Positions 35,128-44,309 are shown, numbered from the stretch's first letter. The stretch is 63,509 bases of DNA from an uncultured Acidobacteriaceae bacterium (GCA_903842065.1 CAIMKZ010000031.1:1-63509), one strand, 5' to 3'. Program-made: numbers and translations. Notes: a model not told the origin generated them from the sequence alone.

Positions 35128-36711
35128 ATGTCATCTCTCGGCACACTCCGCCAGATCTTTGCCATACTGTCTTTCTGCGCTGCCGTAACAGCAGCTGCCC
35201 AGGGACCGCAAATCACCATCGACTCCGGCACCCTTCAGGGTGTCGTTGAGAACAGCATCACCGCCTTCCGCGGAATCCCCTACGCCGCGCCGCCCGTCGG
35301 CAATCTGCGCTGGCGCGCTCCGCAGCTCGTTAAGCCCTGGACCGGCGTTCGCCCCGCTACTGCTCTTGCCCACGACTGCCTCCAGAATGTCTTCAGCGAC
35401 GACCAGGCGCCGCCTATTTCTCCAACCTCAGAGGACTGCCTCTACCTCAACGTCCTCACGCCTGCCGCAAAATCCACTACGCCACTCCCCGTTATGGTCT
35501 GGATCCACGGCGGCGGCTCGGTCATCGGCGGAACCACGCCTGTCGCCTACCAGGGTGAGGCCTTCGTCAAGCACGGCGTCATCTTTGTCAGCATCAACTA
35601 TCGCCTCGGCCGCCTGGGATACTTCGCTCACCCCGCCCTCACCGCCGAAAACGCCGACGGCCTGCTCGGCAACTACGGCTACATGGACCAGATCGCCGCC
35701 CTCAAGTGGGTGCAGCGCAACATCGCGGCCTTTGGCGGAGATCCCGCCAACGTTACCGTCATGGGCGAGTCCCACGGCGGACGCTCGGTCAACATGCTGC
35801 TCGGTACCTCGCTCGCTCGCGGACTCTTCGCTCGCGCCATCGTTGAATCCGGCTTTGGCCGCATGTACCAGCCGCCGATCAGCGCGCCCATCGGAAGCGG
35901 TGGAGACTCAGCCGAAGAAACCGGCCTCAAGTTCGCGAAGGCGGTCGGCATTGAAGGCGCCGGCACCGACACCCTCACAAAACTCCGCGCCCTGCCCGCC
36001 ACCACTGTCATAGGCGACGTCGGCTACGGCACCGGCCGCACCAACTACCCCGGCCCCATGATCGACGGCAAGCTGGTCCCCGCCGATATGCCTGACATCT
36101 ATCTCTCCGGCGACAACCTCCGCGTCCCCATCCTTGTGGGCGCAAACGACGAAGACACCGGCACCGCCCCCGGCGACACCGAAGCCAGCGTCTACGGCAC
36201 CTTCGGCATGCACGCCGATGAGGCTCGCAAGGTCTACACCGCCGCAGGCGCAAAAGATCTCGCCACTCTCAAGGGCATGGTCGGCCGCGACCGCCAGGCC
36301 ATCGAACCGGCACGCTTCGAGGCTCGCATCTTCGCTCAGGAGGGCCTGCCCGTCTACGAGTTCCGCTTCTCCTACTTTGCACAGTCACTTCGCGGCCAGG
36401 TTACCGGCGCACACCACGCTACCGAGGTCCCCTACGTCTTCAAGACCCTCGCCGCCGTCCGAGGCGTAACCCCCACTGCCCAGGACGAGCAGGTAGAAGA
36501 GTCCATGATCCAGTACTGGACGAATTTCATGAAGACTGGGGACCCCAACGGCGCCGGACTTCCCGCCTGGCCCCGCTACTCTCCCGCCGAAGATGTGCTG
36601 ATGAACTTCACCGCCGCCGGCAAGCCCGTCGCCATGCCAGACCTCTTCAAGGCGCGGCTCGACATCGTAGCGGAGTCGATGAGCTCCGTTCCGGCGACGC
36701 CGAAGCGCTGA
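35128..36711 (+). CDS. Exported type B carboxylesterase
   Basis: 527 aa. Signal peptide FAILSFCAAVTAAAQ. Hallmarks: FRGIPYAAPPVG, SEDCLYLNV, WIHGGG (oxyanion hole), VSINYRLGRLGYF and a catalytic histidine in GAHHATEVPYVF. The nucleophile motif reads GESHGG rather than the near-universal GESAGG: the serine is kept, but the following alanine is a histidine. The third catalytic residue would lie around GANDEDTG. Substrate is probably an ester of a plant or microbial product. GAGG is about 10 bases before the ATG. Confidence 0.92.
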   Translation: MSSLGTLRQIFAILSFCAAVTAAAQGPQITIDSGTLQGVVENSITAFRGIPYAAPPVGNLRWRAPQLVKPWTGVRPATALAHDCLQNVFSDDQAPPISPTSEDCLYLNVLTPAAKSTTPLPVMVWIHGGGSVIGGTTPVAYQGEAFVKHGVIFVSINYRLGRLGYFAHPALTAENADGLLGNYGYMDQIAALKWVQRNIAAFGGDPANVTVMGESHGGRSVNMLLGTSLARGLFARAIVESGFGRMYQPPISAPIGSGGDSAEETGLKFAKAVGIEGAGTDTLTKLRALPATTVIGDVGYGTGRTNYPGPMIDGKLVPADMPDIYLSGDNLRVPILVGANDEDTGTAPGDTEASVYGTFGMHADEARKVYTAAGAKDLATLKGMVGRDRQAIEPARFEARIFAQEGLPVYEFRFSYFAQSLRGQVTGAHHATEVPYVFKTLAAVRGVTPTAQDEQVEESMIQYWTNFMKTGDPNGAGLPAWPRYSPAEDVLMNFTAAGKPVAMPDLFKARLDIVAESMSSVPATPKR

Positions 36712-36715
36712 CCTG

Positions 36716-37147
36716 CTAGTCGAGGAGGATTGAGTTGGGAGATTTTGCAGCCAGAGCGCGGTCGAAGGTGACGAGCCTCAAATGCCCGGCTTCGGCGAAG
36801 GCGGCGAGATAGGCGTCCATCCAAAGTTTGGGTGAGGCCGAGTCACTCATCGTGCCAGCCTGAAATACCTCGTCCATGCCGGCCGGCTCCGGATGAAACA
36901 GGGCTTTGCCGCCCTCAATCCATTGCTTGTAAAGCGCCCAACACTGACGCTGCGAAAGTACTTCGTCGCCCATCACCGCCTCGGACGTCATCAGGCGGAA
37001 GAAGCCCATCTGAGTCTGACGACAGAAGACAAGCATGCTCAGCCCATCGAGCGATTCAAACCAGGTCATCGCCGCATCGTGGTGAACGTGCAGCTCGTGG
37101 TGCAACGCGACCCACACATTTACATCAGCAAAATGCAGTGAGTTCAT
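36716..37147 (-). CDS. PIN-domain toxin (VapC family), module 2
   Basis: 143 aa. Acidic sites in HFADVNVWVALHH, a FFRLMTSEAVMG helix, and MDAYLAAFAEAGHLRLVTFD for the last pair. The type is the longer TA-associated PIN group with VNVWVALH near the start. It overlaps the antitoxin by 23 bases in another frame. It shares almost no sequence with module 1. Confidence 0.9.
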   Translation of the reverse strand: MNSLHFADVNVWVALHHELHVHHDAAMTWFESLDGLSMLVFCRQTQMGFFRLMTSEAVMGDEVLSQRQCWALYKQWIEGGKALFHPEPAGMDEVFQAGTMSDSASPKLWMDAYLAAFAEAGHLRLVTFDRALAAKSPNSILLD

Positions 37148-37355
37148 CGATCTGCTCGTTTGTGAGGTTCAGCGTACCGGGACGCTTGGAACGGATCACC
37201 GGAACCTGGAACCGGCTGGGCGGAGCCGAACTCGGGCGCTGAAGCCGCATATCCAGCCCCTCAAGAATCACCTCGCGGATAGTGACGCCTTCTGTAGCCG
37301 CACGAATCTTCATCTCGCGGTAGATGGTATCGGGAATGTCCACGGACGTGCGCAT
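37125..37355 (-). CDS. Ribbon-helix-helix-like antitoxin, module 2
   Basis: 76 aa. Starts MRTSVDIPDTIYREMKIRAA, a CopG/Arc-like strand followed by helices, which pair to bind DNA; the Gly-x-x-I turn is TEGVTIREVI. The C-terminal RPGTLNLTNEQIDELTAF contacts the toxin in related systems. It differs from the AbrB-type antitoxin of module 1. Its start codon lies inside an AT-rich palindrome. Confidence 0.88.
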   Translation of the reverse strand: MRTSVDIPDTIYREMKIRAATEGVTIREVILEGLDMRLQRPSSAPPSRFQVPVIRSKRPGTLNLTNEQIDELTAFC

Positions 37356-37385
37356 AAAAACATATTCACATATTTATGTTTTTAT
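37354..37385. promoter_or_regulatory. Palindromic operator of antitoxin module 2
   Basis: ATAAAAACATA (37354-37364) and TATGTTTTTAT (37375-37385) are perfect 11-base arms with a 10-base spacer. The left arm includes two bases of the antitoxin start codon. The arrangement repeats that of module 1 although sequences and antitoxin folds differ. AT-rich DNA continues to 37470. Confidence 0.7.
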
Positions 37386-37468
37386 GTCTACACATTAGCC
37401 CGTAATAAGTGCTGCAAGAATTGTGCAGTTATTTTCTTAAATTATTGATAAAGATAATTATAACTCGT

Positions 37469-38428
37469 TTATAAAGTCGCCCCGTATGGCACCAGCACCG
37501 TCAGCGCATCCAATACAACCTCCATCCGGGCAGGCAGTGTACCCAGCAGCTCGCCGTCCGCCTCCACATATATCGTCTCCTTGTGGCCGGGGTGCGGGCG
37601 GCATTCCACCGCGTGCGCCTCGTGAAGCCGGATCGCGTGCCGGAAGTTGTGCCGCCCAACGACCGCTGCTGTTACAAAGCCCAGGTACTCAAATCGGCTG
37701 CGTGTGCCAAAACCCACCAGGTGCATCCGAGGGCTTAGAAGATTGGCCCCGGGAACCAGCCGGCCGAGAGCCCCTCCGAAGGTAGGGATTCGGACAGCAA
37801 GCAACTCTGAGACCTCGACCCGTTCCGGCGTATCCTCCCTTGTATCTAGATCGACCTCGAAGAGAGGGAATCGGCTTGTGGCCCAGACTCGGAAGCCCTC
37901 AATGACGTAGAGCAGGTAACCGATGCGGCGCTTCAGCCATGGGTCAAGGCTGGCCATCATCAGGGCGTCTGCCCCGATTCCGGCCGCGACCAGAAAGTAA
38001 CTGGACGCCGGCTCACCCCTGGTATTGAGATAGTGAATCCGCCCGACAGGGATGCGAACGGGCCAAGCCTCAGCCAGTACGCGGGCGGCCTTTGCTGGCG
38101 ACCGGGGCAGGCCCAGATTCACGGCCAGAACATTCGCGGTTCCCAGGGGTATTACGCCCAGAGCCACCTGGGTTCCCACCAGCGACTGCGCGATCTCGTG
38201 CACCGTGCCGTCTCCGCCGCATGCAACCACGGTGTCGAAGCCATCTTCGGCGCAGCGGCGAGCGATCTCTCCAGCCGAGCCGGGCCCGTCGGTTTCGAGC
38301 AACTTGGCATCGAAGCCCGCGGCCCGAAAGACATCGGCGGCTTCACGCACCGCCGCAGCCCGTCGATTCGACAGTTGGCCGGATGCCGGGTTGAAGATCA
38401 GCGCCAAGCGGCGCGTAGGTTGGCTCAC
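37469..38428 (-). CDS. Diacylglycerol/lipid kinase (YegS-like)
   Basis: 319 aa from a GTG at 38428. The kinase core has IFNPASGQ, VACGGDGTVHEIA (nucleotide loop), GVIPLGTANVLA and the C-terminal VEADGELLG. The family phosphorylates diacylglycerol, phosphatidylglycerol or undecaprenol, recycling lipid intermediates. No membrane helices, so it is a soluble protein working at the membrane. Convergent with nothing on its 3' side; the AT-rich gap separates it from module 2. Confidence 0.9.
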   Translation of the reverse strand: MSQPTRRLALIFNPASGQLSNRRAAAVREAADVFRAAGFDAKLLETDGPGSAGEIARRCAEDGFDTVVACGGDGTVHEIAQSLVGTQVALGVIPLGTANVLAVNLGLPRSPAKAARVLAEAWPVRIPVGRIHYLNTRGEPASSYFLVAAGIGADALMMASLDPWLKRRIGYLLYVIEGFRVWATSRFPLFEVDLDTREDTPERVEVSELLAVRIPTFGGALGRLVPGANLLSPRMHLVGFGTRSRFEYLGFVTAAVVGRHNFRHAIRLHEAHAVECRPHPGHKETIYVEADGELLGTLPARMEVVLDALTVLVPYGATL

Positions 38429-38530
38429 TGGTGAGGGCTTATCACTACTCGGAATCAGCTACTTGGGTTGTATCTTCTCAGATTGCGCCAGAAGCGAGCC
38501 ATTATTATTGCGAGTGAGGCGCAACCACCC

Positions 38531-39274
38531 ATGAAGCTTACAGATAATACGATTCTTATCACCGGCGGCGGTACCGGAATAGGCCGCGGACTCGCCGAAC
38601 AGCTCCACAAGCTCGGCAACCAGGTCATCGTTGCCGGCAGGCGCAAGGAAAAGCTGGAAGAAACCGCAGCTGCCAACCCCGGCATCAAGTGGCTCGCCGT
38701 AGATCTCACGGATGCCGCGGCCATCAGCGACCTGGCCGCGCGTGTGCTCGCCGACTTTCCCGCGCTCAACATGCTCTTCAACAACGCCGGCATCATGCGC
38801 GCCGAGCGGCTCGTCGAAGGCAAGCTGGATGACGCCGAAGCCATCCTCGCCACCAATCTGCTTGCGCCCATCCGCCTCACAGCGGCGCTACTGCCGCATC
38901 TGGCCAGCCAGCCCAGCGCGGCGATCCTCAACGTCTCCTCCGCGCTGGGTTTTCTGCCTCTGGCCGAGCGCGCCACCTACTGCGCCACGAAAGCCGCCGT
39001 CCACTCCTATACCCAGAGCCTGCGCTGCCAGCTTCGTGGAACTTCGGTCGAAGTCCTCGAACTCATCCCCCCCTACGTGCAGACCGCGCTCATGACCGGC
39101 GAAAACGACCCCCGAGCCATGCCTCTGCCGCAGTTCATCGCCGAAGTGATGTCGATTCTTGCCCAGAACCCAACACCGCCAGAAATTCTTGTGGATAACG
39201 CCCGGCGCCTGCGCTTTGCCGAGAAGACCGGCAGCTTCGACACAATCTTCGAAGCCGTGAACCGACCCCAGTAA
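38531..39274 (+). CDS. Short-chain dehydrogenase/reductase (DltE-like)
   Basis: 247 aa from the ATG at 38531. Rossmann motif ITGGGTGIGRGLA, NNAG at 83-86, catalytic Ser in NVSSALGF and YCATKAA. AGRRKEKLEE after the second strand has the arginines that favour NADPH. The C-terminal part, ELIPPYVQTALM and PEILVDNARRLRF, matches DltE-type oxidoreductases of unknown substrate. The upstream 21 open codons look non-coding. Transcription probably starts between it and the divergent lipid kinase. Confidence 0.92.
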   Translation: MKLTDNTILITGGGTGIGRGLAEQLHKLGNQVIVAGRRKEKLEETAAANPGIKWLAVDLTDAAAISDLAARVLADFPALNMLFNNAGIMRAERLVEGKLDDAEAILATNLLAPIRLTAALLPHLASQPSAAILNVSSALGFLPLAERATYCATKAAVHSYTQSLRCQLRGTSVEVLELIPPYVQTALMTGENDPRAMPLPQFIAEVMSILAQNPTPPEILVDNARRLRFAEKTGSFDTIFEAVNRPQ

Positions 39275-39463
39275 ACTCGGCGCTGGCTCGACTGTACCTC
39301 AGCTCCGGCCTGGTGAATTGCCCCCGCCAAGGTGTTCTGCGCCATTGCCCAGGCGCACGTTTCCCGAGCCTCCCCGACACAGGCGGGTGGGATTTCCTCA
39401 TTTCAACATTCATCCAAAATCTTCACAGTATCCGCCCGCCTCGCTCTCGCCTAAACTCACTCC

Positions 39464-40855
39464 ATGGCCACCATCCCCAACCTCGCTCTCGAAGCCGGGC
39501 TGCCGGCGAATATCGACGCGGAAAAGACCATTCTTGGCGCTATCCTGCTCGATAACTCCGCCCACGCCGAGGCTGCCGAAAGGCTGGAGGCCGACGACTT
39601 CGCCCTTGACTCGCACCGCCGCATCTACATACGGATGAGCGAGTTGCGCGATGTCGGCCGCCAAGTCGATATCGTCACCCTGACCGAGGAGCTGAGCCGA
39701 TACAAAGAGGTTGAGGCCGTAGGCGGCGTAGCCTATCTAGCCTCACTGACTGAGGGTCTGCCCCGCCGCCCGGTCATCGAAGAGTACATCCACATAGTCA
39801 AGAACAAGAGCCTGCTCCGCCGCCTCATGGCCATCTGCTCGCAGGCTATCGCACGCGCAGCAGACCAGTCCGAGACCGCCCTTGAAGTCCTCGACTACGC
39901 TGAGCAGAATCTCCTTGAAGTTAGCCAGAAGGGAATTGTCAGCGGACTCCAGCCGCTGGATCAGATCGTCGCTAACTCCTTTGGATCCATCGATAATCTA
40001 TATAAACAGGGCAAGGAGATTACCGGCCTGGCCACCCACTTCTACGACCTGGACCGTATGACTAGCGGCCTTCAGAAGGGCGAACTTGTCATCATCGCCG
40101 CCCGGCCTTCCATGGGCAAGACCGCTTTCGCCATCAACATCGCCCAGAACGCAGCAGTCGCCGGCAAGGCGACTGTAGCCGTCTTCAGCCTGGAAATGTC
40201 GAAGGAGTCGCTGCTGCGACGTATGCTGGCCTCCCAGGCCCGGGTCGACCAGCGAAAACTCCAGACTGGCTTCCTCGGCCGCGAAGACCAGAGCAAGCTC
40301 CAGCATGCCCTCGAGCAGCTCGTCGAGGCCCGCCTCTTCATCGACGACTCGGCCGGCATCTCCCTGGCCGAGATGCGAGCTAAGTGCCGCCGTCTCAAGC
40401 AGATCTCAGGAGGACTCGACCTGGTGGTCGTCGACTACCTCCAGCTCATGTCCGCCACCCTGCCCTCTCAGGGCGGCAAGCGGTACGAGAACCGCACCCA
40501 GGAAGTCAGCGCCATCTCCCGAGGCCTCAAAGCTCTGGCCAAGGAACTCGACGTTCCGGTCATCGCCCTCTCTCAGCTCTCCCGTGCCAGCGAGCGCCGC
40601 GGCGACGACAAGCGCCCTCTGCTGAGCGATCTCCGCGAGTCGGGATCCATCGAGCAGGACGCCGACGTGGTGGCCTTCATCCACCGCGAGGCCTACTACA
40701 ACCACAACAAGGAAGAGCTCTCCGAGGCCGACCTCGCCAAATCCGAGATCATCCTCTCCAAGCAGCGTAACGGCCCCACGGGAACCGTGATTCTGAACTT
40801 TATCTCACGGTTTACGACCTTCGACAACGCCGAAGTGGCCCACAGTGACGCGTAG
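39464..40855 (+). CDS. dnaB: Replicative DNA helicase
   Basis: 463 aa. Hexameric 5'-3' helicase at the replication fork. The N-terminal helical domain starts PANIDAEKTILGAILLD. The RecA-like C-terminal domain has Walker A ARPSMGKTAFAINIAQNA, Walker B VVVDYLQLM, the LSQLSR motif H3 and SGSIEQDADVV. Full length and typical; no intein. The 40-kb stretch places it next to mpg with a 27-base gap. Confidence 0.98.
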   Translation: MATIPNLALEAGLPANIDAEKTILGAILLDNSAHAEAAERLEADDFALDSHRRIYIRMSELRDVGRQVDIVTLTEELSRYKEVEAVGGVAYLASLTEGLPRRPVIEEYIHIVKNKSLLRRLMAICSQAIARAADQSETALEVLDYAEQNLLEVSQKGIVSGLQPLDQIVANSFGSIDNLYKQGKEITGLATHFYDLDRMTSGLQKGELVIIAARPSMGKTAFAINIAQNAAVAGKATVAVFSLEMSKESLLRRMLASQARVDQRKLQTGFLGREDQSKLQHALEQLVEARLFIDDSAGISLAEMRAKCRRLKQISGGLDLVVVDYLQLMSATLPSQGGKRYENRTQEVSAISRGLKALAKELDVPVIALSQLSRASERRGDDKRPLLSDLRESGSIEQDADVVAFIHREAYYNHNKEELSEADLAKSEIILSKQRNGPTGTVILNFISRFTTFDNAEVAHSDA

Positions 40856-40882
40856 GAATAATTCCTACCACTCATAATAAAG

Positions 40883-41572
40883 ATGTTAGGCTCCATCCCT
40901 GATCGCGGCCTCCTCGAACAACCACCCCAGGAGGTTGCGCCCTATCTGCTTGGCAAAGTGCTTGTTGCGGCAAACCTGGCCGGTAGAATCGTCGAGGTCG
41001 AGGCCTATCTCGGCCCCCACAACCCCACTCCCGACCCCGCTGCCCACGCCCATCGCGGTCCCACTCCTCGCAACGCCGTCTTATTTGGACTAGCAGGGCA
41101 CGCCTACGTCTACTCCATCTACGGCCGCTACTTCTGCATGAATGTCAGCTGCGAAACCGAAGGCCGGGCTGGCTGCGTCCTCATCCGCGCCCTCGAACCC
41201 CTGGCTGGGCTCGACCAGATGGCCGCAAACCGCAACCTGCCACCTGGCTCACCTCTCCACCAGCTCACCTCAGGCCCCAGCCGCCTCTGCCAGGCGCTCG
41301 GCATCGCTCGCGCCACCCATAACGGCCTCGATCTGATCTCCTCTGACTCCCCGCTCCAGTTGCGCGACGACGGTTTCCCGGTCCGTGAGTACCTTGTTAC
41401 CCCCCGCATCGGCATCAAGGAGGCGGTCGACTGGCCCCTGCGCTTCGCTCTGCCCAACCACCCCTGCGTCTCCGGCCCAAAATCTTTTTCAGAGAAAATT
41501 AGTCTTTATCGGATAGAATCGCGTCCATCCATTAGGCGTACCGTCAACCCCAAGAGGATTCCCCGCACATGA
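40883..41572 (+). CDS. mpg: DNA-3-methyladenine glycosylase (MPG/AAG family)
   Basis: 229 aa. Removes alkylated and deaminated purines from DNA. AAG-type motifs: GRIVEVEAYLGP, DPAAHAHRGPTPRNAVLFG, GHAYVYSIYGRYFCMNVSCE, VLIRALEPL and LTSGPSRLCQALG. The normal family end is at HPCVSGP (about residue 198); here 31 residues are added, rich in Lys and Arg, and the stop overlaps the cytochrome start by 4 bases (ATGA). The added tail and coupling are unusual, and the extra stretch may contain promoter sequence of the next gene. Confidence 0.93.
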   Translation: MLGSIPDRGLLEQPPQEVAPYLLGKVLVAANLAGRIVEVEAYLGPHNPTPDPAAHAHRGPTPRNAVLFGLAGHAYVYSIYGRYFCMNVSCETEGRAGCVLIRALEPLAGLDQMAANRNLPPGSPLHQLTSGPSRLCQALGIARATHNGLDLISSDSPLQLRDDGFPVREYLVTPRIGIKEAVDWPLRFALPNHPCVSGPKSFSEKISLYRIESRPSIRRTVNPKRIPRT

Positions 41573-42162
41573 GATTGAAACTGATACTTCCCGCTGTGCT
41601 GGTAGCCTGCCTAGTTGCAGTCTGCACGTATTCAACCGTCCACGCCGCCCAGGCCGCTCCCCAGGGCCCGCCTCCCGGAGCTCAAGCCGGTCCCGGCGGT
41701 CCTGGAGGCGCACCGCGCGCCCCCTCGCCCCCGCCCACCAACCTCAAGGTTCTGCCCAAAACCCTCACCGGCGACCAGGTCCGCGACATCATGCGGAAGT
41801 GGGAAGGCGACCTGAACGCGGAGTGCTCTGACTGCCACACTGCCGACCCCGTGAAGAAGATGCCCAACGGGCGGCCGGCGATGAACTACGCCGACGACTC
41901 CAAGCCCGAGAAGGAGATCGCGCGGCTCATGTTCACCATGACCGAAGGCCTCAAGGCCGACCAGCTCAAGAAGGCCGCCGCCCTAAACACGGCCGCGGAT
42001 GCCCCAAAGCCGGCCGAGTTCACTTGCGGCTCCTGCCATCGTGGCAAGATCAACCCCGAAGCCTTCGTAGCCCCCAAGCGTCAGCAGGGCCCCGGTGCCC
42101 CCGGCGGTCAGGGTGGCCCCGGTGGTCCGGGCGGTATGCAGGGTCCGCCTCCGGGAATGTAG
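41569..42162 (+). CDS. Exported di-haem c-type cytochrome
   Basis: 197 aa. Signal peptide up to VHAAQA. Haem sites CSDCH (near 86-90) and CGSCH (near 162-166), with QVRDIMRKWEGDL before the first and NLKVLPKTLTGDQ just ahead, a pattern of acidobacterial small cytochromes related to photosynthetic reaction-centre cytochrome subunits. Gly/Pro-rich tracts before the first haem and at the C-terminus (GGPGGPGGMQGPPPG) are likely disordered. Histidine or methionine axial ligands are not obvious. It may pass electrons in the periplasm. Its ATG overlaps the mpg stop. Confidence 0.88.
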   Translation: MRLKLILPAVLVACLVAVCTYSTVHAAQAAPQGPPPGAQAGPGGPGGAPRAPSPPPTNLKVLPKTLTGDQVRDIMRKWEGDLNAECSDCHTADPVKKMPNGRPAMNYADDSKPEKEIARLMFTMTEGLKADQLKKAAALNTAADAPKPAEFTCGSCHRGKINPEAFVAPKRQQGPGAPGGQGGPGGPGGMQGPPPGM

Positions 42163-42184
42163 TCTCCATGTAACCCACACATAC

Positions 42185-42217
42185 AAAAGCTCCGGGGCCC
42201 AAACCCCGGAGCTTTTT
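42185..42217. terminator. Bidirectional terminator after the cytochrome gene
   Basis: AAAAGCTCCGGGG, 6-base loop, CCCCGGAGCTTTTT. Perfect 12-base stem with A and T tracts, suited to both the cytochrome and the convergent amidohydrolase. Confidence 0.93.
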
Positions 42218-42245
42218 CTATTTGCTCAGTTACCGGACCGTCCAC

Positions 42246-44309
42246 TCAATCCCCCATCTTTGGTCGCCCTGAGAACCCGCTTGCCTTCCGCAGCTCGTCG
42301 GCGTCCATCAGATGCCCGTCCATCACCACCCAGCGAGTGTTTCTCAGGTCGCCGATGCGCTTCGAGGGGTCTCCCTCCACCAGCACCAGGTCTGCGTTGC
42401 GGCCCACGGCGATTGTGCCCGTCGAGCCATCCACGCCCACCAGCCGGGCTGGAGCTATCGTCGCCGCAGCCAGCGCCTCTGCCGGAGTAAACCCTGCCTC
42501 AACATAGAGTTCCAGCTCGCGCACCAGCTCCATTCCGGTCCAGTCCGTGCCGGCGACGATCGGAATCCCGTCTTTGTGCATCAGCCCCACAAGTTCTTCG
42601 AGTTTTTTGAAGCTCTGCCGGAACTGCTCCCGCGTAGCGCCCTTGGGAACCGCGAAGCCACCCTGCCGGAAGCTCCGTTCCGTGGCCGGGGGCAGCGTTC
42701 CCACATAGGGCGTGTAGGCAGGCGCAAGATCTCCGTTCTCCGGTACAAACAGCATCTCGGCCACCAGCAGCGTCGGGTCCGCCACGGTCTTCTTTGCCAC
42801 CATCGTCTCCAGCAGCGTCTTCATCGGTGGCTTCGTAAGGTCCATATCCTTCGCAAACTGCCCGGTGCCGTTGAACCGGTTGATGCCGTTTGACGTTGCC
42901 ACCACATCCTTCGGCATCGCCTCCATCGACTCAAAGTAGATGTGGGTCAGCTCGTCGTAACCGGCCGCGATCGCCTCGCTCGGCAGCATCCCGGCGGGAA
43001 CGTGGCCGTGAACGTGCAGCCCCAGCCTGTGCGCCTCGGCGGCTGCCGGAGCAATCCACTCCGGCTTGATCGTTCCGTAGAACTTGATTCCCAGAAACCC
43101 CTCCGCCTTGGCCTTCCGAACAGCGGCCAGCAACTCCTCCTGTGAGCCAACCACCACGCCCAGCTGCGCCGCATTCGGCCCTTTGCCGTCGATCAGCACC
43201 GAGGGGTACACGTGCGGCATCAGCAGTTCTCCTGCGGCTCTGCGTTTGGCGCGTGCCAAAGTCAGGTCGTTGTCGTTGCCTGGGTCGCGTACCGACGTGA
43301 TGCCAAGCGCCAGCAGAAACGGCCCCGCGGAGTCGTCAAGAATGTGCTGGTGTGCGTCCCACAACCCCGGAGTCAGCGTCTTGCCCTTGCCGTCGATTAC
43401 CTTGGCCCCGGCGGGAACCTTCGTCGTCGTCGCGCTGCCAACCGCCGTGATCTTGCCGCCCTCTACCACCACCGTCTGATCGTCCACGAACCGGATGCCG
43501 TCCACAAACGCCCGTACGTGAACAAACGCGATCGCCGAGCTTCCATCCTTGAGCAGTTGCCGCGCAACTACCGGACTCCGCGCCGCAAGCGCCTCATCCT
43601 GGGCCTGTTGCAGAGTCTTCAGCGCGTCCTCGTAACCCGCGGGCAGGCACGCCAGCCCGCCTACTGTCCCGAAGAACTTGCCCTCGGCCGTCGTCCAGAT
43701 CGGCACCGGCGAAGGTCCCAGACCCGTGACCGCCCACGCCGTCACCTTGCGCTCGGTTGCGCCTTTGCCGACGGTCGCTTCAGTCAATTTTTCCGCCTGC
43801 GCGCGTCCACCCGGCAGCGTAGCCATCGTCCGGCCCGGCGAGGCCAGCAGGGTCTCAATAAACACAGCCGTCCCGCCTGAAGACGTTCCCCCCATCGCGT
43901 AATAAAACGCCGGGGCCGCATACTTCGCCTCGCCCTTGTCCACCGGACTCTTCCAGCTCGCCTGCTGCCCTTCGATGCGGAACGACTCTGCCGCGTCTCC
44001 GTTCGGATTCACGCCGCGAACCACCCACAGACGCGGCATGTGGTCGGCGCCGAGCCGCACCTCCTGATCGATCTCCCACACCTGGCCCCGCAGCAAAATA
44101 CTCTCCCGCGACATCTGCGCCCCATCCGGCGCGGTCCACACATAGGAGTGCCCATTCACGCCCGACGTCGAGAAGATCGTGAACGCCCGCGCCTCCTTCG
44201 GCGCCTTCGCCAGTTGGTCGGCCGGAACCTGTCCCCGCACCCCCATAACGCCGCACAGTACAAACGACGCCATTACGCCAGTCGCAACCAAAACCCGTGG
44301 TAGCTGCAA
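42246..44309 (-). CDS. Exported amidohydrolase
   Basis: 687 aa from a TTG at 44309 (GGAGAGG 6-7 bases upstream). Signal peptide, then a 250-residue N-terminal beta-rich region (FTIFSTSGVNGHSYVWTAPD) without catalytic motif, then an amidohydrolase barrel: LWDAHQHILD metal motif, GIKFYG (lysine), LHVHGHVPAG, ELTHIYFE and VAGTDWTG. It ends with NADLVLVEGDPS as in prolidase- or imidazolonepropionase-like enzymes. Probably hydrolyses a cyclic amide or peptide bond in the periplasm. Divergent from the M28 gene. Confidence 0.9.
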   Translation of the reverse strand: MQLPRVLVATGVMASFVLCGVMGVRGQVPADQLAKAPKEARAFTIFSTSGVNGHSYVWTAPDGAQMSRESILLRGQVWEIDQEVRLGADHMPRLWVVRGVNPNGDAAESFRIEGQQASWKSPVDKGEAKYAAPAFYYAMGGTSSGGTAVFIETLLASPGRTMATLPGGRAQAEKLTEATVGKGATERKVTAWAVTGLGPSPVPIWTTAEGKFFGTVGGLACLPAGYEDALKTLQQAQDEALAARSPVVARQLLKDGSSAIAFVHVRAFVDGIRFVDDQTVVVEGGKITAVGSATTTKVPAGAKVIDGKGKTLTPGLWDAHQHILDDSAGPFLLALGITSVRDPGNDNDLTLARAKRRAAGELLMPHVYPSVLIDGKGPNAAQLGVVVGSQEELLAAVRKAKAEGFLGIKFYGTIKPEWIAPAAAEAHRLGLHVHGHVPAGMLPSEAIAAGYDELTHIYFESMEAMPKDVVATSNGINRFNGTGQFAKDMDLTKPPMKTLLETMVAKKTVADPTLLVAEMLFVPENGDLAPAYTPYVGTLPPATERSFRQGGFAVPKGATREQFRQSFKKLEELVGLMHKDGIPIVAGTDWTGMELVRELELYVEAGFTPAEALAAATIAPARLVGVDGSTGTIAVGRNADLVLVEGDPSKRIGDLRNTRWVVMDGHLMDADELRKASGFSGRPKMGD

